In this document: piece after piece, positions 1-8,520 of the stretch
How the letters are laid out: each line of letters begins with the position of its first letter
How positions within the stretch are numbered: position 1 is the first letter of the stretch
Source of the DNA: an uncultured Thermomicrobiales bacterium
Lineage (GTDB): Bacteria; Chloroflexota; Chloroflexia; Thermomicrobiales; UBA6265
Direction: 5' to 3'
DNA: 46,556 nt
NCBI GenBank assembly: GCA_902806345.1
Contig: CADCWF010000012.1
Location: 1 to 46,556, forward strand
Translations under genes and position numbers: made by a program
The notes under the pieces: generated by a model
Database searches by the model: none
The model's input: only the letters and a program-made list of their open reading frames with translations
What the model was told of the DNA's origin: nothing

Positions 1-62
1 TCGGGCTTGACCCGTAGCACGCCCGCCACCGCGACGTTGAGCCGGGGAGGATGCCGCTGTCA

Positions 63-209
63 TTACCGGGGGGAGATGCCCGTCACCGCGAAGTGGAGAA
101 AGGCGAGCGGGGGCTTCGGCTCGGCCGCAAGCACCCTGGCGAGCGGGCGGGTGAGAGCGGCGGCAACGGCCGACGCGGCTGCGACGAGCGAACGGCGGTG
201 AAGAAACAC
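63..209 (-). CDS. Short Tat-signal-like ORF, probably a broken or truncated secreted protein
   Basis: A 48-residue reading frame starts at a GTG (207-209) preceded by a strong GGAGG with 6 nt spacing. It encodes a twin-arginine-like signal (FLHRRSLV, then an Ala-rich hydrophobic stretch ending VLAAE) and about 20 further residues before TAA at 63-65. Past that stop, the same frame toward the window edge reads protein-like again (LNVAVAGVLRVKP) after a second stop. A run of six C lies just before the stop. A signal peptide with almost no mature part is odd. I infer a frameshifted or prematurely stopped secreted protein cut by the window edge, but a genuine short protein followed by a TAATG-coupled gene is also possible. 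No family recognised. Confidence 0.35.
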   Translation of the reverse strand: MFLHRRSLVAAASAVAAALTRPLARVLAAEPKPPLAFLHFAVTGISPR

Positions 210-238
210 GGGACACCTCCTGGGTAGACACGCCGACA

Positions 239-261
239 AAAGGAGGCCGGTCTCCTCCTTT
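239..261 (-). terminator. Putative rho-independent terminator after the importer/aminotransferase operon
   Basis: Read on the minus strand, an 8-bp stem AAAGGAGG/CCTCCTTT with a 7-nt loop is followed by TTTTG. It lies about 140 nt past the aminotransferase stop. The stem is short, so efficiency is uncertain. Confidence 0.45.
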
Positions 262-401
262 CCGGAGGGGCGCGTGGGATCGGGCCCAAGGCCTGCACTT
301 GAAGCCGATGCCACCCCCCTCGCGGTCGAAGCCGAGTCCCGACACCTTGTCGACGCCCACAGGCGCCGCGTTTCTCGGTCGGGCCTCCGCATCTATATCT
401 A

Positions 402-1586
402 TTACGCCGCGTCGTCCCAGCCGTCGAGCTCGGCCATCGCGGCACCGACGCCGGCGCCAAAGGGAACTGGGTGACCGACGTCGTTCAGGGCGCGCTCGAG
501 GATGGCGAGCTGGGCCGCCAGCGTCGTCGGGTGGACCTGGGCAGGACCCATGTGGCCGAGGCGGAAGAGTTTGCCCATCAGCTGGCCGTAACCGGGCGAG
601 ATGGCGACGCCGTAGCGGTGGCGCATGAGCCGCCGCAGCTCCGCCTCGTCCAGGCCCGGAGGTGTCTTGACGGCGGTCACGCACGAGGCGGCGATCTCCT
701 CCCGCGCCGGCCACAGCTCCAGCCCGAGCGCCCGGACCCCCACCTGACAGGCACGGGCGATGGCCTGGTGGCGAGCCGCGAACGTCTCCATCCCCGTCTC
801 GATCGCATGCTCGAGGGCCGACTCCAGGGCGTAGATCTCGGTCACGCTGGGGGTGTAGGGGAAGCGGCCCTGCTCCAGCCATGCGTGCTTCCAGTCGAGG
901 ATCGAGAGGAAGCTGCCCCGCAGCGGACCCGGCCGCCGCGCCTCCATCGCCGCCCAGGCGGCCGGGCTGACCGCCAGCAGGGAGAGCCCCGGCGTGCCGC
1001 CGAGGCACTTCTGCGGACCGGCCACCGCCACGTCCATGCCCCACTCCTCGGGCGAGAGGAGTTCGCCGCCGAGGCCGGAGACCGTGTCGACCAGCGTGAG
1101 GACGCCGAACTCCCGGGCGACGATGCCGATCTCCCGGACCGGGTTGTGGGTGCCAGACGGCGTCTCCGAGTGGACGACGGAGAGGAACTTGACGCCGGGG
1201 TTGGCCGAGAGCGAGCGCCGCACCTCGTCGGGGTCGATCGCCTCGTCGTACGGCACGGCCAACTCGACCGTCTCCCCCCCGTACCGCTCGATGAAGTCCT
1301 GGAACCACTTGCCGAAGACGCCGGAGACGAGGTTGAGCACCTTGTCGCCGGGGGAGATCAGGCAGGCCGCGGCGGCCTCCAGCCCGAGGATCGCCTCGCC
1401 CTGCATGATGACCACGTCGTGCTCGGTCCGGTAGACCCGCTTGAGGAGATCGCTCGTGCGGGCGAAGACCTCCAGGAAGGCGGGGTCGTAGTGGTAGAGG
1501 ACCGGCCGCGCCGCGTCGCGCAGCGTCCGCGGCATCACCTCCACCGGACCGGCCGCCAGGTTCAGGCGCGGCCACTGGGTTCCCAT
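402..1586 (-). CDS. Class-V PLP aminotransferase, pyridoxamine-pyruvate aminotransferase-like
   Basis: Fold-type I PLP enzyme of about 394 aa, in the alanine-glyoxylate/serine-pyruvate aminotransferase superfamily. Visible motifs are the N-terminal NLAAGPVEV, the cofactor region GEAILGLEAAAA, Asp in LVDTVSGLGGE, the Schiff-base Lys in GPQKCLGG (about K193) and Arg in LFRLGHMGP (about R342). Length, the GEAILGLEAAAA block, PQKCLG and the FRLGHMGP tail resemble Mesorhizobium pyridoxamine-pyruvate aminotransferase, recalled from memory, where the Lys and an Arg sit at nearly the same positions. Alternatives are alanine-glyoxylate or ureidoglycine-glyoxylate aminotransferase. The ATG at 1586 was chosen because GGAGG sits 8 nt upstream; a GTG at 1631 lacks a good site. 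It is the last gene after a BMP-type importer, so the imported solute may be its substrate. Confidence 0.8.
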   Translation of the reverse strand: MGTQWPRLNLAAGPVEVMPRTLRDAARPVLYHYDPAFLEVFARTSDLLKRVYRTEHDVVIMQGEAILGLEAAAACLISPGDKVLNLVSGVFGKWFQDFIERYGGETVELAVPYDEAIDPDEVRRSLSANPGVKFLSVVHSETPSGTHNPVREIGIVAREFGVLTLVDTVSGLGGELLSPEEWGMDVAVAGPQKCLGGTPGLSLLAVSPAAWAAMEARRPGPLRGSFLSILDWKHAWLEQGRFPYTPSVTEIYALESALEHAIETGMETFAARHQAIARACQVGVRALGLELWPAREEIAASCVTAVKTPPGLDEAELRRLMRHRYGVAISPGYGQLMGKLFRLGHMGPAQVHPTTLAAQLAILERALNDVGHPVPFGAGVGAAMAELDGWDDAA

Positions 1587-1647
1587 CTCGTCGGCCTCCG
1601 TCGCCACGTCCTCCCCGGTCGCCCCGGGCACGTCGGATCGACCCGGG

Positions 1648-2706
1648 CTACCCGGGGAAGAGCTCGGCCAGCCGTCGCCGCATCCCTTCGGCGTCGCCGA
1701 TCGCGGAGACGGGGATCCGGCCCTCGACGATCCCCCGTTCGGCCTCGACCACGGCCTCTCTCACCGCTGCCGGAACCTCCTCCGGCAGGTCCAGCAGCCG
1801 GACGCCGCCGTTGTCCAGATCCATTGTCGAGATGGCTCCGAACGTGCCGGCCTCGAGGTCGGCGATCAGCTGGTGGTAGACCCCGGTGTAGTCGAAGAGC
1901 ACCGAAGTCAGGAGCGACGCGCCGTGCTCGGCCCGCTTGTCGCCGATGACGTCGATGAAGCGGACGGGTTCCCCGCCGCCGGCGTTGTGCTCCTCGACCG
2001 CCTGCAGCATCCCGAACGAGGCGCCGTCGCCCATCCCGAAGATGACATCCGCGCCGGCCGCGATCTGCTGCTCGGCGGCGCGCTTGGCGCCGGCGGCGTC
2101 GTCGTAGGCGGCCTCGCCGATCACCCCGTAGAGGAGGCGGGCGTCCGGCCGCGTGGCCTTGAGCCCCTCGGCGAAGCCGACGGTCATGAAGTTCCAGGTC
2201 GGCGGCTCGCCGGAGACGATCACCCCGATCGTGCCGCTTCGGCTCGTACCGGCGGCGAGGACGCCGGCCAGGTAGGCGGCCTCCTGGGCCTGCGTCTCGA
2301 TGTCGGAGACGAGCCCAGGGGAGACGGCGCTCGGATTCTCGATCACGGCGACAGGGACGCCGGACTCGGCGGCGAACTCCGGGCAGACGGTCTGGTAGCC
2401 GCTGGCGTGGCAGACGATGAGATCTGCTCCGCCATCGGCCACGTCCCGCAGGATCGGGGTGATGTCCTCGTAGCCGGCGTTCTCGGCGACGACCGCTTCG
2501 ATCCCGAGCTCGGCCGCGACCGTTTCCAGTGCATCGGCGGCCTGCTGGTCCCAGCCCTGGTTGGTCCGGCTGGCGGGGGTGATGACGGCGATCTGCGCCA
2601 CCTCCCGGCCCGCGCTCGGCGTCGCCTCCTGGGCGATGACCGCGGCAAACGAGGGGAGCTGGAGCACGACGGCGACGACGCCGGCGACGAACCATCGGCA
2701 AGACAC
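1648..2706 (-). CDS. BMP-family substrate-binding protein of an ABC importer
   Basis: Extracytoplasmic solute-binding protein of about 352 aa. A signal peptide (hydrophobic core VAGVVAVVLQLPSFAAVIA, likely cut before QEATPS) is followed by the basic membrane protein fold: IAVITPASRTNQGWDQQAADAL, IVCHASGYQTVCPEFA, SDIETQAQEAAYLAGVLAAGTS, GVIVSGEPP and ADVIFGMGDGASFGML. Known BMP proteins bind purine nucleosides (PnrA, BmpA types) or riboflavin (RfuA). I see no lipobox at the cleavage site. Start GTG 2704-2706 has GGAGG 6 nt upstream. The gene follows its ATPase and two permeases and precedes the aminotransferase by about 60 nt, consistent with one operon. Confidence 0.88.
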   Translation of the reverse strand: MSCRWFVAGVVAVVLQLPSFAAVIAQEATPSAGREVAQIAVITPASRTNQGWDQQAADALETVAAELGIEAVVAENAGYEDITPILRDVADGGADLIVCHASGYQTVCPEFAAESGVPVAVIENPSAVSPGLVSDIETQAQEAAYLAGVLAAGTSRSGTIGVIVSGEPPTWNFMTVGFAEGLKATRPDARLLYGVIGEAAYDDAAGAKRAAEQQIAAGADVIFGMGDGASFGMLQAVEEHNAGGGEPVRFIDVIGDKRAEHGASLLTSVLFDYTGVYHQLIADLEAGTFGAISTMDLDNGGVRLLDLPEEVPAAVREAVVEAERGIVEGRIPVSAIGDAEGMRRRLAELFPG

Positions 2707-2765
2707 GGGAGACCTCCACTGACGGGCGAGAATCGCCGGCGAACGGGCGACGGACGCTGCGTAGG

Positions 2766-3707
2766 CTACCGCTGGCCGCGGGTGTAGGGTACCCCGAGCG
2801 CCGCCGGCAATCGGGTCGAACGGGCGAGCAGAACCAGCGCCGCCATCGTGCCGACGTAGGGCAGCATGGTGACAAATTCCGGCCGGACGTCGATGCCGAG
2901 GATCTGGATCCCGTTCGCCAACGCCCGCAGCAGCCCGAACGATACCGCCGCGAGGAGGATGCGGCCCGGTCGCCAGGCGCCGACCATCGCCAGGGCGAGG
3001 GCGATGAAGCCGGTGCCGACGGTCATCCCAGGCTGGAACAGTTTGAGGTCGACGACGGAGAGAAACGCCCCGGCAAGCCCGGTCATGGCGCCGCCGGTGA
3101 GGGCAGCCGCCAGGCGCACCCGGGCCACGTCCACGCCCGCCGCGTCGGCCGCGGCCGGCGCTTCGCCGACGGCCCGCAGGTGGAGGCCGAACCGGCTCCG
3201 GGCGAGCACGAAGGCGAAGACCGGAGTCAATGCATACGCGCCCCAAAGGAGCAGCGGCCGGTCGGCCAACGCCAGGCCGACGACCGGCAGCCCCTCGATC
3301 GGACCGAGCGGCAGCACCAGGGGGCGGACGGCCGCGGCCGGGTTCTGGCGGCCGAAGATGTCGCGGTAGAGGAACGCGGTCAGCCCTCCGCCCGCGATCG
3401 TGATCGCCAGCCCGAGCAGGATCTGGTCGAGGCCGAGGCCGATGGCGAGGAGCCCGAAGAGGGCGCCGAGCAGCAGTCCAACCGCCAAGCCGGCCGCCAT
3501 GCCGGCGAGGACGCTCCCGGTTGCCAGCGCGACGACGAAGCCGAAGAAGGCGCCGCAGAGCATCGTCCCCTCGATCCCGAGGTTCAGCAGCCCCGCCCGT
3601 TGCCCGACGGCCTCTCCCAGCGCGGCCAGCAGCAGGGGTGCCGCGGCGACGAGCGCGCCGGCCAGCAACGCCGCCAAAAAGGGTTCGAGCGCGGTCGTCC
3701 CGATCAC
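2766..3707 (-). CDS. ABC importer permease, second subunit (BMP/nucleoside type)
   Basis: Polytopic inner-membrane permease of about 313 aa from the branched-chain/sugar/nucleoside permease family. The N-terminal ALGEAVGQRAGLLNLGIEGTMLCGAFFGF block is typical of YufQ/NupQ-type subunits, and many hydrophobic segments follow to the C-terminus VPYTRGQR. It should pair with the permease encoded just upstream. The GTG start at 3707 overlaps the upstream stop as GTGA, so translation is probably coupled. About 60 nt separate it from the binding-protein gene. Substrate cannot be read from the sequence. Confidence 0.88.
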   Translation of the reverse strand: MIGTTALEPFLAALLAGALVAAAPLLLAALGEAVGQRAGLLNLGIEGTMLCGAFFGFVVALATGSVLAGMAAGLAVGLLLGALFGLLAIGLGLDQILLGLAITIAGGGLTAFLYRDIFGRQNPAAAVRPLVLPLGPIEGLPVVGLALADRPLLLWGAYALTPVFAFVLARSRFGLHLRAVGEAPAAADAAGVDVARVRLAAALTGGAMTGLAGAFLSVVDLKLFQPGMTVGTGFIALALAMVGAWRPGRILLAAVSFGLLRALANGIQILGIDVRPEFVTMLPYVGTMAALVLLARSTRLPAALGVPYTRGQR

Positions 3708-4849
3708 CGCGGCGTTGCCTCGGTCGCGGCCTGGGTAACCGAGGGGGGTGGAGTGCCCGGCTCCGAGGAGGGTTCCATCTCGGTTGGCGAGCCCGCAGGG
3801 ATCTCGCCCGCACGGCGGACGCCGCGCCGCTCCAGCGCCAGGGCGAGGCCGAAGAACAGCAGGACGAGTCCTTCCAACAGGGCGACGAACGAGGTCGGGA
3901 TGGCGAGCGGCCGCGTCATCGACTCGCCCCCGACCGCCAGCAGGGCGAGCAGCCAGGCGAACGGAATCAGCCAGAAGCCGTCGAGCCGGGCCAGGGCGAC
4001 GAGGGCGAAGGCGGCGAAGCCGTAGGCCGGGTTCCAGTTGCCCTGGAACAACCCCTTGACGCCGAGGACGTCGTTGGCACCGGCGAGGCCGGCGAGGGCG
4101 CCGCTCGCCAGGAGCGCGCCAACGGCGAGGCGGTCGATCGGCATCCCGGCGTGGACCGCCGCCCGCCGGTTTCGCCCGAGCGTGTCGAGCCTGAAGCCGG
4201 CGACGGTGATGCGGAAGAGGACCGCGACGCCGATCGCCCCGACGATCCCGACGAGGAACCCGAGGTGGACGCCCGAGCCGAAAAGGTCGGGCAGGCGCGC
4301 CGCGGGCGGGATCAGACGCGTCTGCGGTGGCACGACCGCGGGATCCTTGGCGGGACCCTTGACCAACCAGGAGGTGAGGTTGATCGCGACGTAGTTCATC
4401 ATCAAGGTGGTGATGATCTCGTTCGTTCCCCAGCGCACCTTCAGCAGCGCCGGCAGGAGCGCCCACCCTAGACCTCCCAGCACGCCGGCAGCGGCGGCGA
4501 CGAGCCACATCGCCGGCGGCGGGACGGTCGGGGCGAGCGCCGCACCCACCACCCCGGCCAGCAGGGCGCCGACGAGAAGTTGGCCGTCCACCCCGACGTT
4601 CCAGACGCCGGCTCGAAGCGCCACGACCAACCCGCTGCCGACGAGGAGGAGCGGCGCCGAGGCGATCAACGTTTCGGTGAGCCCGGTTGGGCTGAGGCCG
4701 CGCTCGACCAGGAGGGAGAATGCGGCGAAGGCATCCCTGCCCCGCAGCGTCAGGAAGAGCCCTCCCACGACAAGTGCGGCGGCGACGGCGGCCAGCGAGC
4801 CGAGCAGTGACCGGACCGTCGGCGGCAGGCGGACCCGGTTCGCGGTCAC
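3704..4849 (-). CDS. ABC importer permease, first subunit (BMP/nucleoside type)
   Basis: Polytopic permease of about 381 aa, YufP/NupP-like. It carries the family block ALRAGVWNVGVDGQLLVGALLAG and the cytoplasmic GTNEIITTLMMNY segment. About nine hydrophobic stretches precede a long Pro/Glu-rich hydrophilic tail (GSPTEMEPSSEPGTPPPS), longer than usual for the family. The GTG start at 4849 overlaps the stop of the ATPase gene as GTGA, the same coupling used at its own 3-prime end. It forms the transmembrane heterodimer with the next gene product. Confidence 0.88.
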   Translation of the reverse strand: MTANRVRLPPTVRSLLGSLAAVAAALVVGGLFLTLRGRDAFAAFSLLVERGLSPTGLTETLIASAPLLLVGSGLVVALRAGVWNVGVDGQLLVGALLAGVVGAALAPTVPPPAMWLVAAAAGVLGGLGWALLPALLKVRWGTNEIITTLMMNYVAINLTSWLVKGPAKDPAVVPPQTRLIPPAARLPDLFGSGVHLGFLVGIVGAIGVAVLFRITVAGFRLDTLGRNRRAAVHAGMPIDRLAVGALLASGALAGLAGANDVLGVKGLFQGNWNPAYGFAAFALVALARLDGFWLIPFAWLLALLAVGGESMTRPLAIPTSFVALLEGLVLLFFGLALALERRGVRRAGEIPAGSPTEMEPSSEPGTPPPSVTQAATEATPR

Positions 4850-6432
4850 CGGTCGGGTTCGTCCGGTCCGCCCCCGACCATGATCCGTCCGAGAGCGGCC
4901 CGGTCGACCGCCCCTCTCGGGTACGGACCGGCGAGGCGCCCTCGGTAAAGCACTCCGAGGCGGTGGCCCAAGTCGAGCAGTTCGTCGAGGTCGGAAGAGA
5001 TGAGGAGGACGGCCCCGCCGGCCGCAGTGCGCCGTCGGAGCGCCTCGCGGACCACGGCCGTGGTCCGCAGGTCCAGTCCCTGGGTCGGCTCTTTACAGAC
5101 CAGCACGACGGGGTCGAACAGCATCTCCCGGCCGAGCAACACCTTCTGGATCGTGCCGCCGGAGAGCGTCCCGATCGGGATCCGGGGGTTCCGCGGCTGG
5201 ATCCGAAAGCGGTCGATCACCGATTCCGCCGTCCGTCGCACCGCGCCTCGGTCGAGGCGGAACCCGGTGGCGAAGGGTGGCCCGCCGGTCCGCTTCAACG
5301 CCACGTTGTCGGCGACCGACGAGGCCGCGACGCACCCCTCGCCGAATCGGTCGTCGGTGAGGTAGGCAAGGCCGGCTCGAAGTGCGGCCTCAACGCCGCG
5401 ATTGGCGAGGTCGCGTCCGTGCATCCGGACCTGGCCGCCGGCGACGGCTCGCTGTCCGGCGATGACCTCCGCCAGTTCCTTTTGGCCGTTGCCCTCGACT
5501 CCCGCGATACCGACGATCTCCCCGGCGTGGAGGTCGAGGGAGAGATCGGGCAACGCGACGAGTTGGCGGTCGTCGAAGGCGCGCAGGTGGCGGAGAGAGA
5601 GCACGGCCGGGTCCGGCGACAGGCGCTCCGAAGAGACCTCGGACCGGGGGACGGGGGCATCGCCGAACATGTGCGAGACGATCCTGCGCCTCAGCGCGTA
5701 GGGGTCGGCCGTTGCCGGATCGTCTGGGCCCATGGTTGCCGCGACCCGACCCCCGCGCAGGATCGTCAGCCGGTCGGCGACGGCGAGCGCCTCCTCCAAC
5801 TTGTGGGTCACCAAGGCGATGGCGACGCCCCGAGACCGGAGTTCTCGCAGCGTTTCCAGCAACCGGCCGACTTCCGGCGGCGCCAGGACGGCGGTCGGTT
5901 CGTCGAGGAGGAGGATGCGGCTCCCGCGGGCGAGCGCCCTGGCGATCTCGACCCGTTGCCGCTCTCCCGGGGCGAGGTCGGCGACCATCGTCCGCGCTTC
6001 GCGCGCGACGCCGAGGAGCCGCAAGTGAGGCGTCACCCGGACGTCCGCCTCGGACAAGCTCAACCCGATCCCCCCTCCGCCGAGGGCGACGTTCTCGGCG
6101 ATCGAGAGCGTGGGCACCAGCGCGGCGTGCTGGTAGACGGTCGCCACCCGCTCTCGGAGAGCGGCGGCGGGACCTGGGAAGCGGATGGGGCGGCCCTCGG
6201 CCAGGATCACGCCCGAGTCGGGCTGGTCCATGCCGGACAGGATCGCCAGCAGGGTGCTCTTGCCGGCCCCATTCTCGCCGAGGAGCGCGTGGATCTCGCC
6301 CGGAACCAGGGCGAACGAAACGGCGTCGATGGCGACGTTGGAACCGAACCGCTTGCTGATGCGGTGCGCGGCGAGGAGCGGCGTCACGTCAAAGGCGGCC
6401 CGTTTGGTGACGGCTGGCGAAACGAGAGACAT
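4846..6432 (-). CDS. ABC importer ATPase with two nucleotide-binding domains (BMP/nucleoside type)
   Basis: Fused double ATPase of about 528 aa, of the kind that energises sugar and nucleoside importers. Domain 1 has Walker A GENGAGKST (about 52-60), a weak signature LAPGERQRVEIARAL, Walker B ILLLDEPTA and the H-loop LVTHK. Domain 2 has the degenerate Walker A GVEGNGQKEL, the signature LSGGTIQKVLLGREM and Walker B VLVCKEPTQGLD. Degenerate motifs in one half are usual here. The ATG at 6432 (AGGA-type site upstream) matches the family N-terminus; the frame is open to 6708 but that extension is Arg-rich and unlike the family. It is the first gene of the ATPase-permease-permease-binding protein-aminotransferase operon. 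Confidence 0.9.
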   Translation of the reverse strand: MSLVSPAVTKRAAFDVTPLLAAHRISKRFGSNVAIDAVSFALVPGEIHALLGENGAGKSTLLAILSGMDQPDSGVILAEGRPIRFPGPAAALRERVATVYQHAALVPTLSIAENVALGGGGIGLSLSEADVRVTPHLRLLGVAREARTMVADLAPGERQRVEIARALARGSRILLLDEPTAVLAPPEVGRLLETLRELRSRGVAIALVTHKLEEALAVADRLTILRGGRVAATMGPDDPATADPYALRRRIVSHMFGDAPVPRSEVSSERLSPDPAVLSLRHLRAFDDRQLVALPDLSLDLHAGEIVGIAGVEGNGQKELAEVIAGQRAVAGGQVRMHGRDLANRGVEAALRAGLAYLTDDRFGEGCVAASSVADNVALKRTGGPPFATGFRLDRGAVRRTAESVIDRFRIQPRNPRIPIGTLSGGTIQKVLLGREMLFDPVVLVCKEPTQGLDLRTTAVVREALRRRTAAGGAVLLISSDLDELLDLGHRLGVLYRGRLAGPYPRGAVDRAALGRIMVGGGPDEPDR

Positions 6433-6776
6433 CGTCCGTCCTGGCTCGGGCGTCCTGGGAGCACGCGGCGTCCCCAGTGCCCGGCCAAAGGCTGTCTCCC
6501 GGGAACGCCTGTCGGTGAAACGAACCGGTCTCTGTCGTAGCGCCAACCGGCCTTGGACTGTCGTTGAGGACACGGCGAAGGCGATGCGCTTTCGCCCCGA
6601 CCGTGGCGCGGGATGCATCGAAATCGAGGTCGGCAGGATAGCATGATCGTCATCGGACACGGCCTGCCCATAAAGGGGGGTGTCGCCCGCGCCGGTGCTG
6701 CGTACCATCCGGGCGGCGCCTCGTCGTTCGGGCCGCCCGGTCCGGGGCCCCTTGACGGCCAGGCGAGGAGGTCAGG
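6433..6776. other. Divergent intergenic region between importer operon and flavoprotein gene
   Basis: This 344-bp gap must hold promoters for both flanking transcription units. I see no convincing coding sequence, and no sigma70 pair with good hexamers and spacing in either direction. The flavoprotein start has GGAGG at about 6768-6772. Confidence 0.4.
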
Positions 6777-8432
6777 ATGAGCGTCACTCCCGACGATCTG
6801 CAGCGCCAGGCGTTCCCAGTGTTCGATGCCGCCCAGATCACCGCCTTGCGGGCCTATTCCACCGAGCGGCCGACCCAGACCGGCGACGTTTTGTTCGAGG
6901 TCGGCGACTCCTATTACCCGCTGGTGGTGGTGCTCGAAGGCCGGACGCGCGTCCTGGACCGGTCTCAGGGCGCAGACCGCGTCATCAAGGAGAGCGGACC
7001 CGGCGAGTTCCACGGCGACCTCGGCCTGCTGACGGGCCAGCGCGCCTTCGCGGCCTGCGTGGTGGCGGAGCCGGGACGGGTGCTGCTGGCGCAGCCGGCG
7101 GCGGTCCAGGAGATGATCCGGACGGTGCCGGACCTGAGCGACCTCCTGGTCGTCGCATTTGCCGCCCGCCGCCAGATCCTGATGCAGTCGGCCGCGGCGT
7201 CGCTGACCATCATCGGCGTCGAGGAGACGGCGTCCGTCCGCACCCTCCAGGAGTTCCTCGATCGCAACCGAATCCCGCACCGGTTCATCGCCCGGGTCGA
7301 CCCGGCGGTAACCACGGTGCTGGCGCCGTTCGGCTACCCACCGCCGGCCCAGACTCTGGTCGTCGTCCGTGGCGCACGGCTGCTGGCCGACCCGACCCCG
7401 ATCGAGCTGGCGAGGGCGCTCGGCCTCGACCTCGTCGTCGACCAGGCCGGCCCGGCCGACCTCCTCGTCGTCGGTACCGGCCCGGCCGGGTTGGCGACGG
7501 CGGTCTACAGCGCATCGGAGGGTCTCTCGACGGTCGCCATCGACAACATCGCGATCGGCGGCCAGGCCGGGACCTCGTCCCGGATCGAGAACTACCTCGG
7601 CTTCCCGTCCGGCATCTCCGGCGGCGAACTGGCGTTCCGGGGGGAGGTGCAGGCGATCAAGTTCGGGGCGCGGGTGACGGTGCCCCGGCGGGCGATGACC
7701 CTGCGAGAGCGAGACGGTTGCTTCGTCGTCGGCATGGACGACGGCGCCGAGCTCCTCGGCCGCTCGGTCGTGATCGCGACCGGGGCGCGGTACCGGCGCC
7801 TCGGTCTACCGGAGCAGGACCGCTTCGAGGGCGTCGGCATCTACTACGCCGCGACCGACCTTGAGGCGCGCTTCTGCGGCGGCAACGAGGTCGTCGTCGT
7901 CGGCGGCGGCAACTCGGCCGGCCAGGCCTCGATGTTCCTCTCGCGGCACGCCCGCCGCGTCCACCACGTCTACCGGGGGTCGGGTCTGGGGGCGTCGATG
8001 TCGGAGTACCTGATCGCCCGTCTCCAGCGGGTCCCCAACATCAAGCTGTGGTTCGGAACGAACGTGATCGCCCTCCACGGCGAGGAGAAGCTCGAAGCGG
8101 TGACACTGAAGGGGCCGCAGGGCGACAAGGTGCAGCTCTCGGTGAGCGCCATCTTCGCGATGATCGGTGCCGAGCCGTGCACGGGCTGGCTGCCGGCGGC
8201 GATCGGCCTCGACCCCCGGGGCTTCGTCCTGACCGGGGCTGACGCCGGCACCTCGTCCTCGTACGAGACGAGCATGCCCGGCATCTTCGCCGTCGGCGAC
8301 GTCCGATCCGGCTCCGTCAAGCGGGTCGCGTCCGCGGTCGGCGAGGGCTCGGTCGTCGTCCAGGCGGTCCACCGGTACCTGCAGGATGCCGTCCCGGCGG
8401 TCGCTCCGGAGCCAATTGTTGCGGGGGCGTGA
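6777..8432 (+). CDS. Three-domain flavoprotein: cyclic-nucleotide-binding, glutaredoxin-like, thioredoxin-reductase-like
   Basis: Cytosolic FAD/NAD(P)-dependent oxidoreductase of about 551 aa. Residues 20-135 form a cyclic-nucleotide-binding-like beta barrel (GDVLFEVGD, then FHGDLGLLTGQRAFA). Residues 142-215 resemble a glutaredoxin/thioredoxin fold (LTIIGVEETASVRTLQEFLDRN) with no CxxC. Residues 226-550 are a thioredoxin-reductase fold: FAD motif GTGPAG (233-238), GGQAGTSSRIENYLGFP, NAD(P) motif GGGNSA (376-381) and C-terminal FAVGDVRSGSVKRVASAVGEGSVVV. The active-site disulfide is absent: YYAAT stands at 356-360 where CxxC would be. I recall this as a feature of the family, so standard thioredoxin reductase activity is unlikely and the acceptor is unknown. 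It converges on a UBP-type zinc-finger gene that often neighbours this family. Start ATG has GGAGG just upstream. Confidence 0.85.
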   Translation: MSVTPDDLQRQAFPVFDAAQITALRAYSTERPTQTGDVLFEVGDSYYPLVVVLEGRTRVLDRSQGADRVIKESGPGEFHGDLGLLTGQRAFAACVVAEPGRVLLAQPAAVQEMIRTVPDLSDLLVVAFAARRQILMQSAAASLTIIGVEETASVRTLQEFLDRNRIPHRFIARVDPAVTTVLAPFGYPPPAQTLVVVRGARLLADPTPIELARALGLDLVVDQAGPADLLVVGTGPAGLATAVYSASEGLSTVAIDNIAIGGQAGTSSRIENYLGFPSGISGGELAFRGEVQAIKFGARVTVPRRAMTLRERDGCFVVGMDDGAELLGRSVVIATGARYRRLGLPEQDRFEGVGIYYAATDLEARFCGGNEVVVVGGGNSAGQASMFLSRHARRVHHVYRGSGLGASMSEYLIARLQRVPNIKLWFGTNVIALHGEEKLEAVTLKGPQGDKVQLSVSAIFAMIGAEPCTGWLPAAIGLDPRGFVLTGADAGTSSSYETSMPGIFAVGDVRSGSVKRVASAVGEGSVVVQAVHRYLQDAVPAVAPEPIVAGA

Positions 8433-8472
8433 CCCGGCGCTCGGATAACCCAGCCCTCGGTGCCGCCTACAG

Positions 8473-8520
8473 GATCCGGACGCCCCCTCCCCCGGGCCCC
8501 GGGGAGGGGGCGTCCGGATC
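8473..8520. terminator. Bidirectional terminator between convergent flavoprotein and UBP-finger genes
   Basis: A perfect 20-bp stem (gatccggacgccccctcccc and its complement) with an 8-nt loop. It starts 41 nt after the flavoprotein stop, and its right arm overlaps the stop codon of the UBP-finger gene. There is no T-run, but stem strength and position suggest it stops transcription both ways. Confidence 0.75.

Noticed and set aside
471..1949. Long open frame (492 aa) antisense to the aminotransferase and binding-protein genes
   Set aside because: Arg/Gly/Pro-rich translation with no motifs and no ribosome site. It is the usual shadow of GC-rich coding sequence.
4846..6708. N-terminal extension of the ABC ATPase to 6708
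   Set aside because: The extra 92 residues are Arg/Pro-rich and unlike the family; ATG 6432 gives the normal N-terminus.
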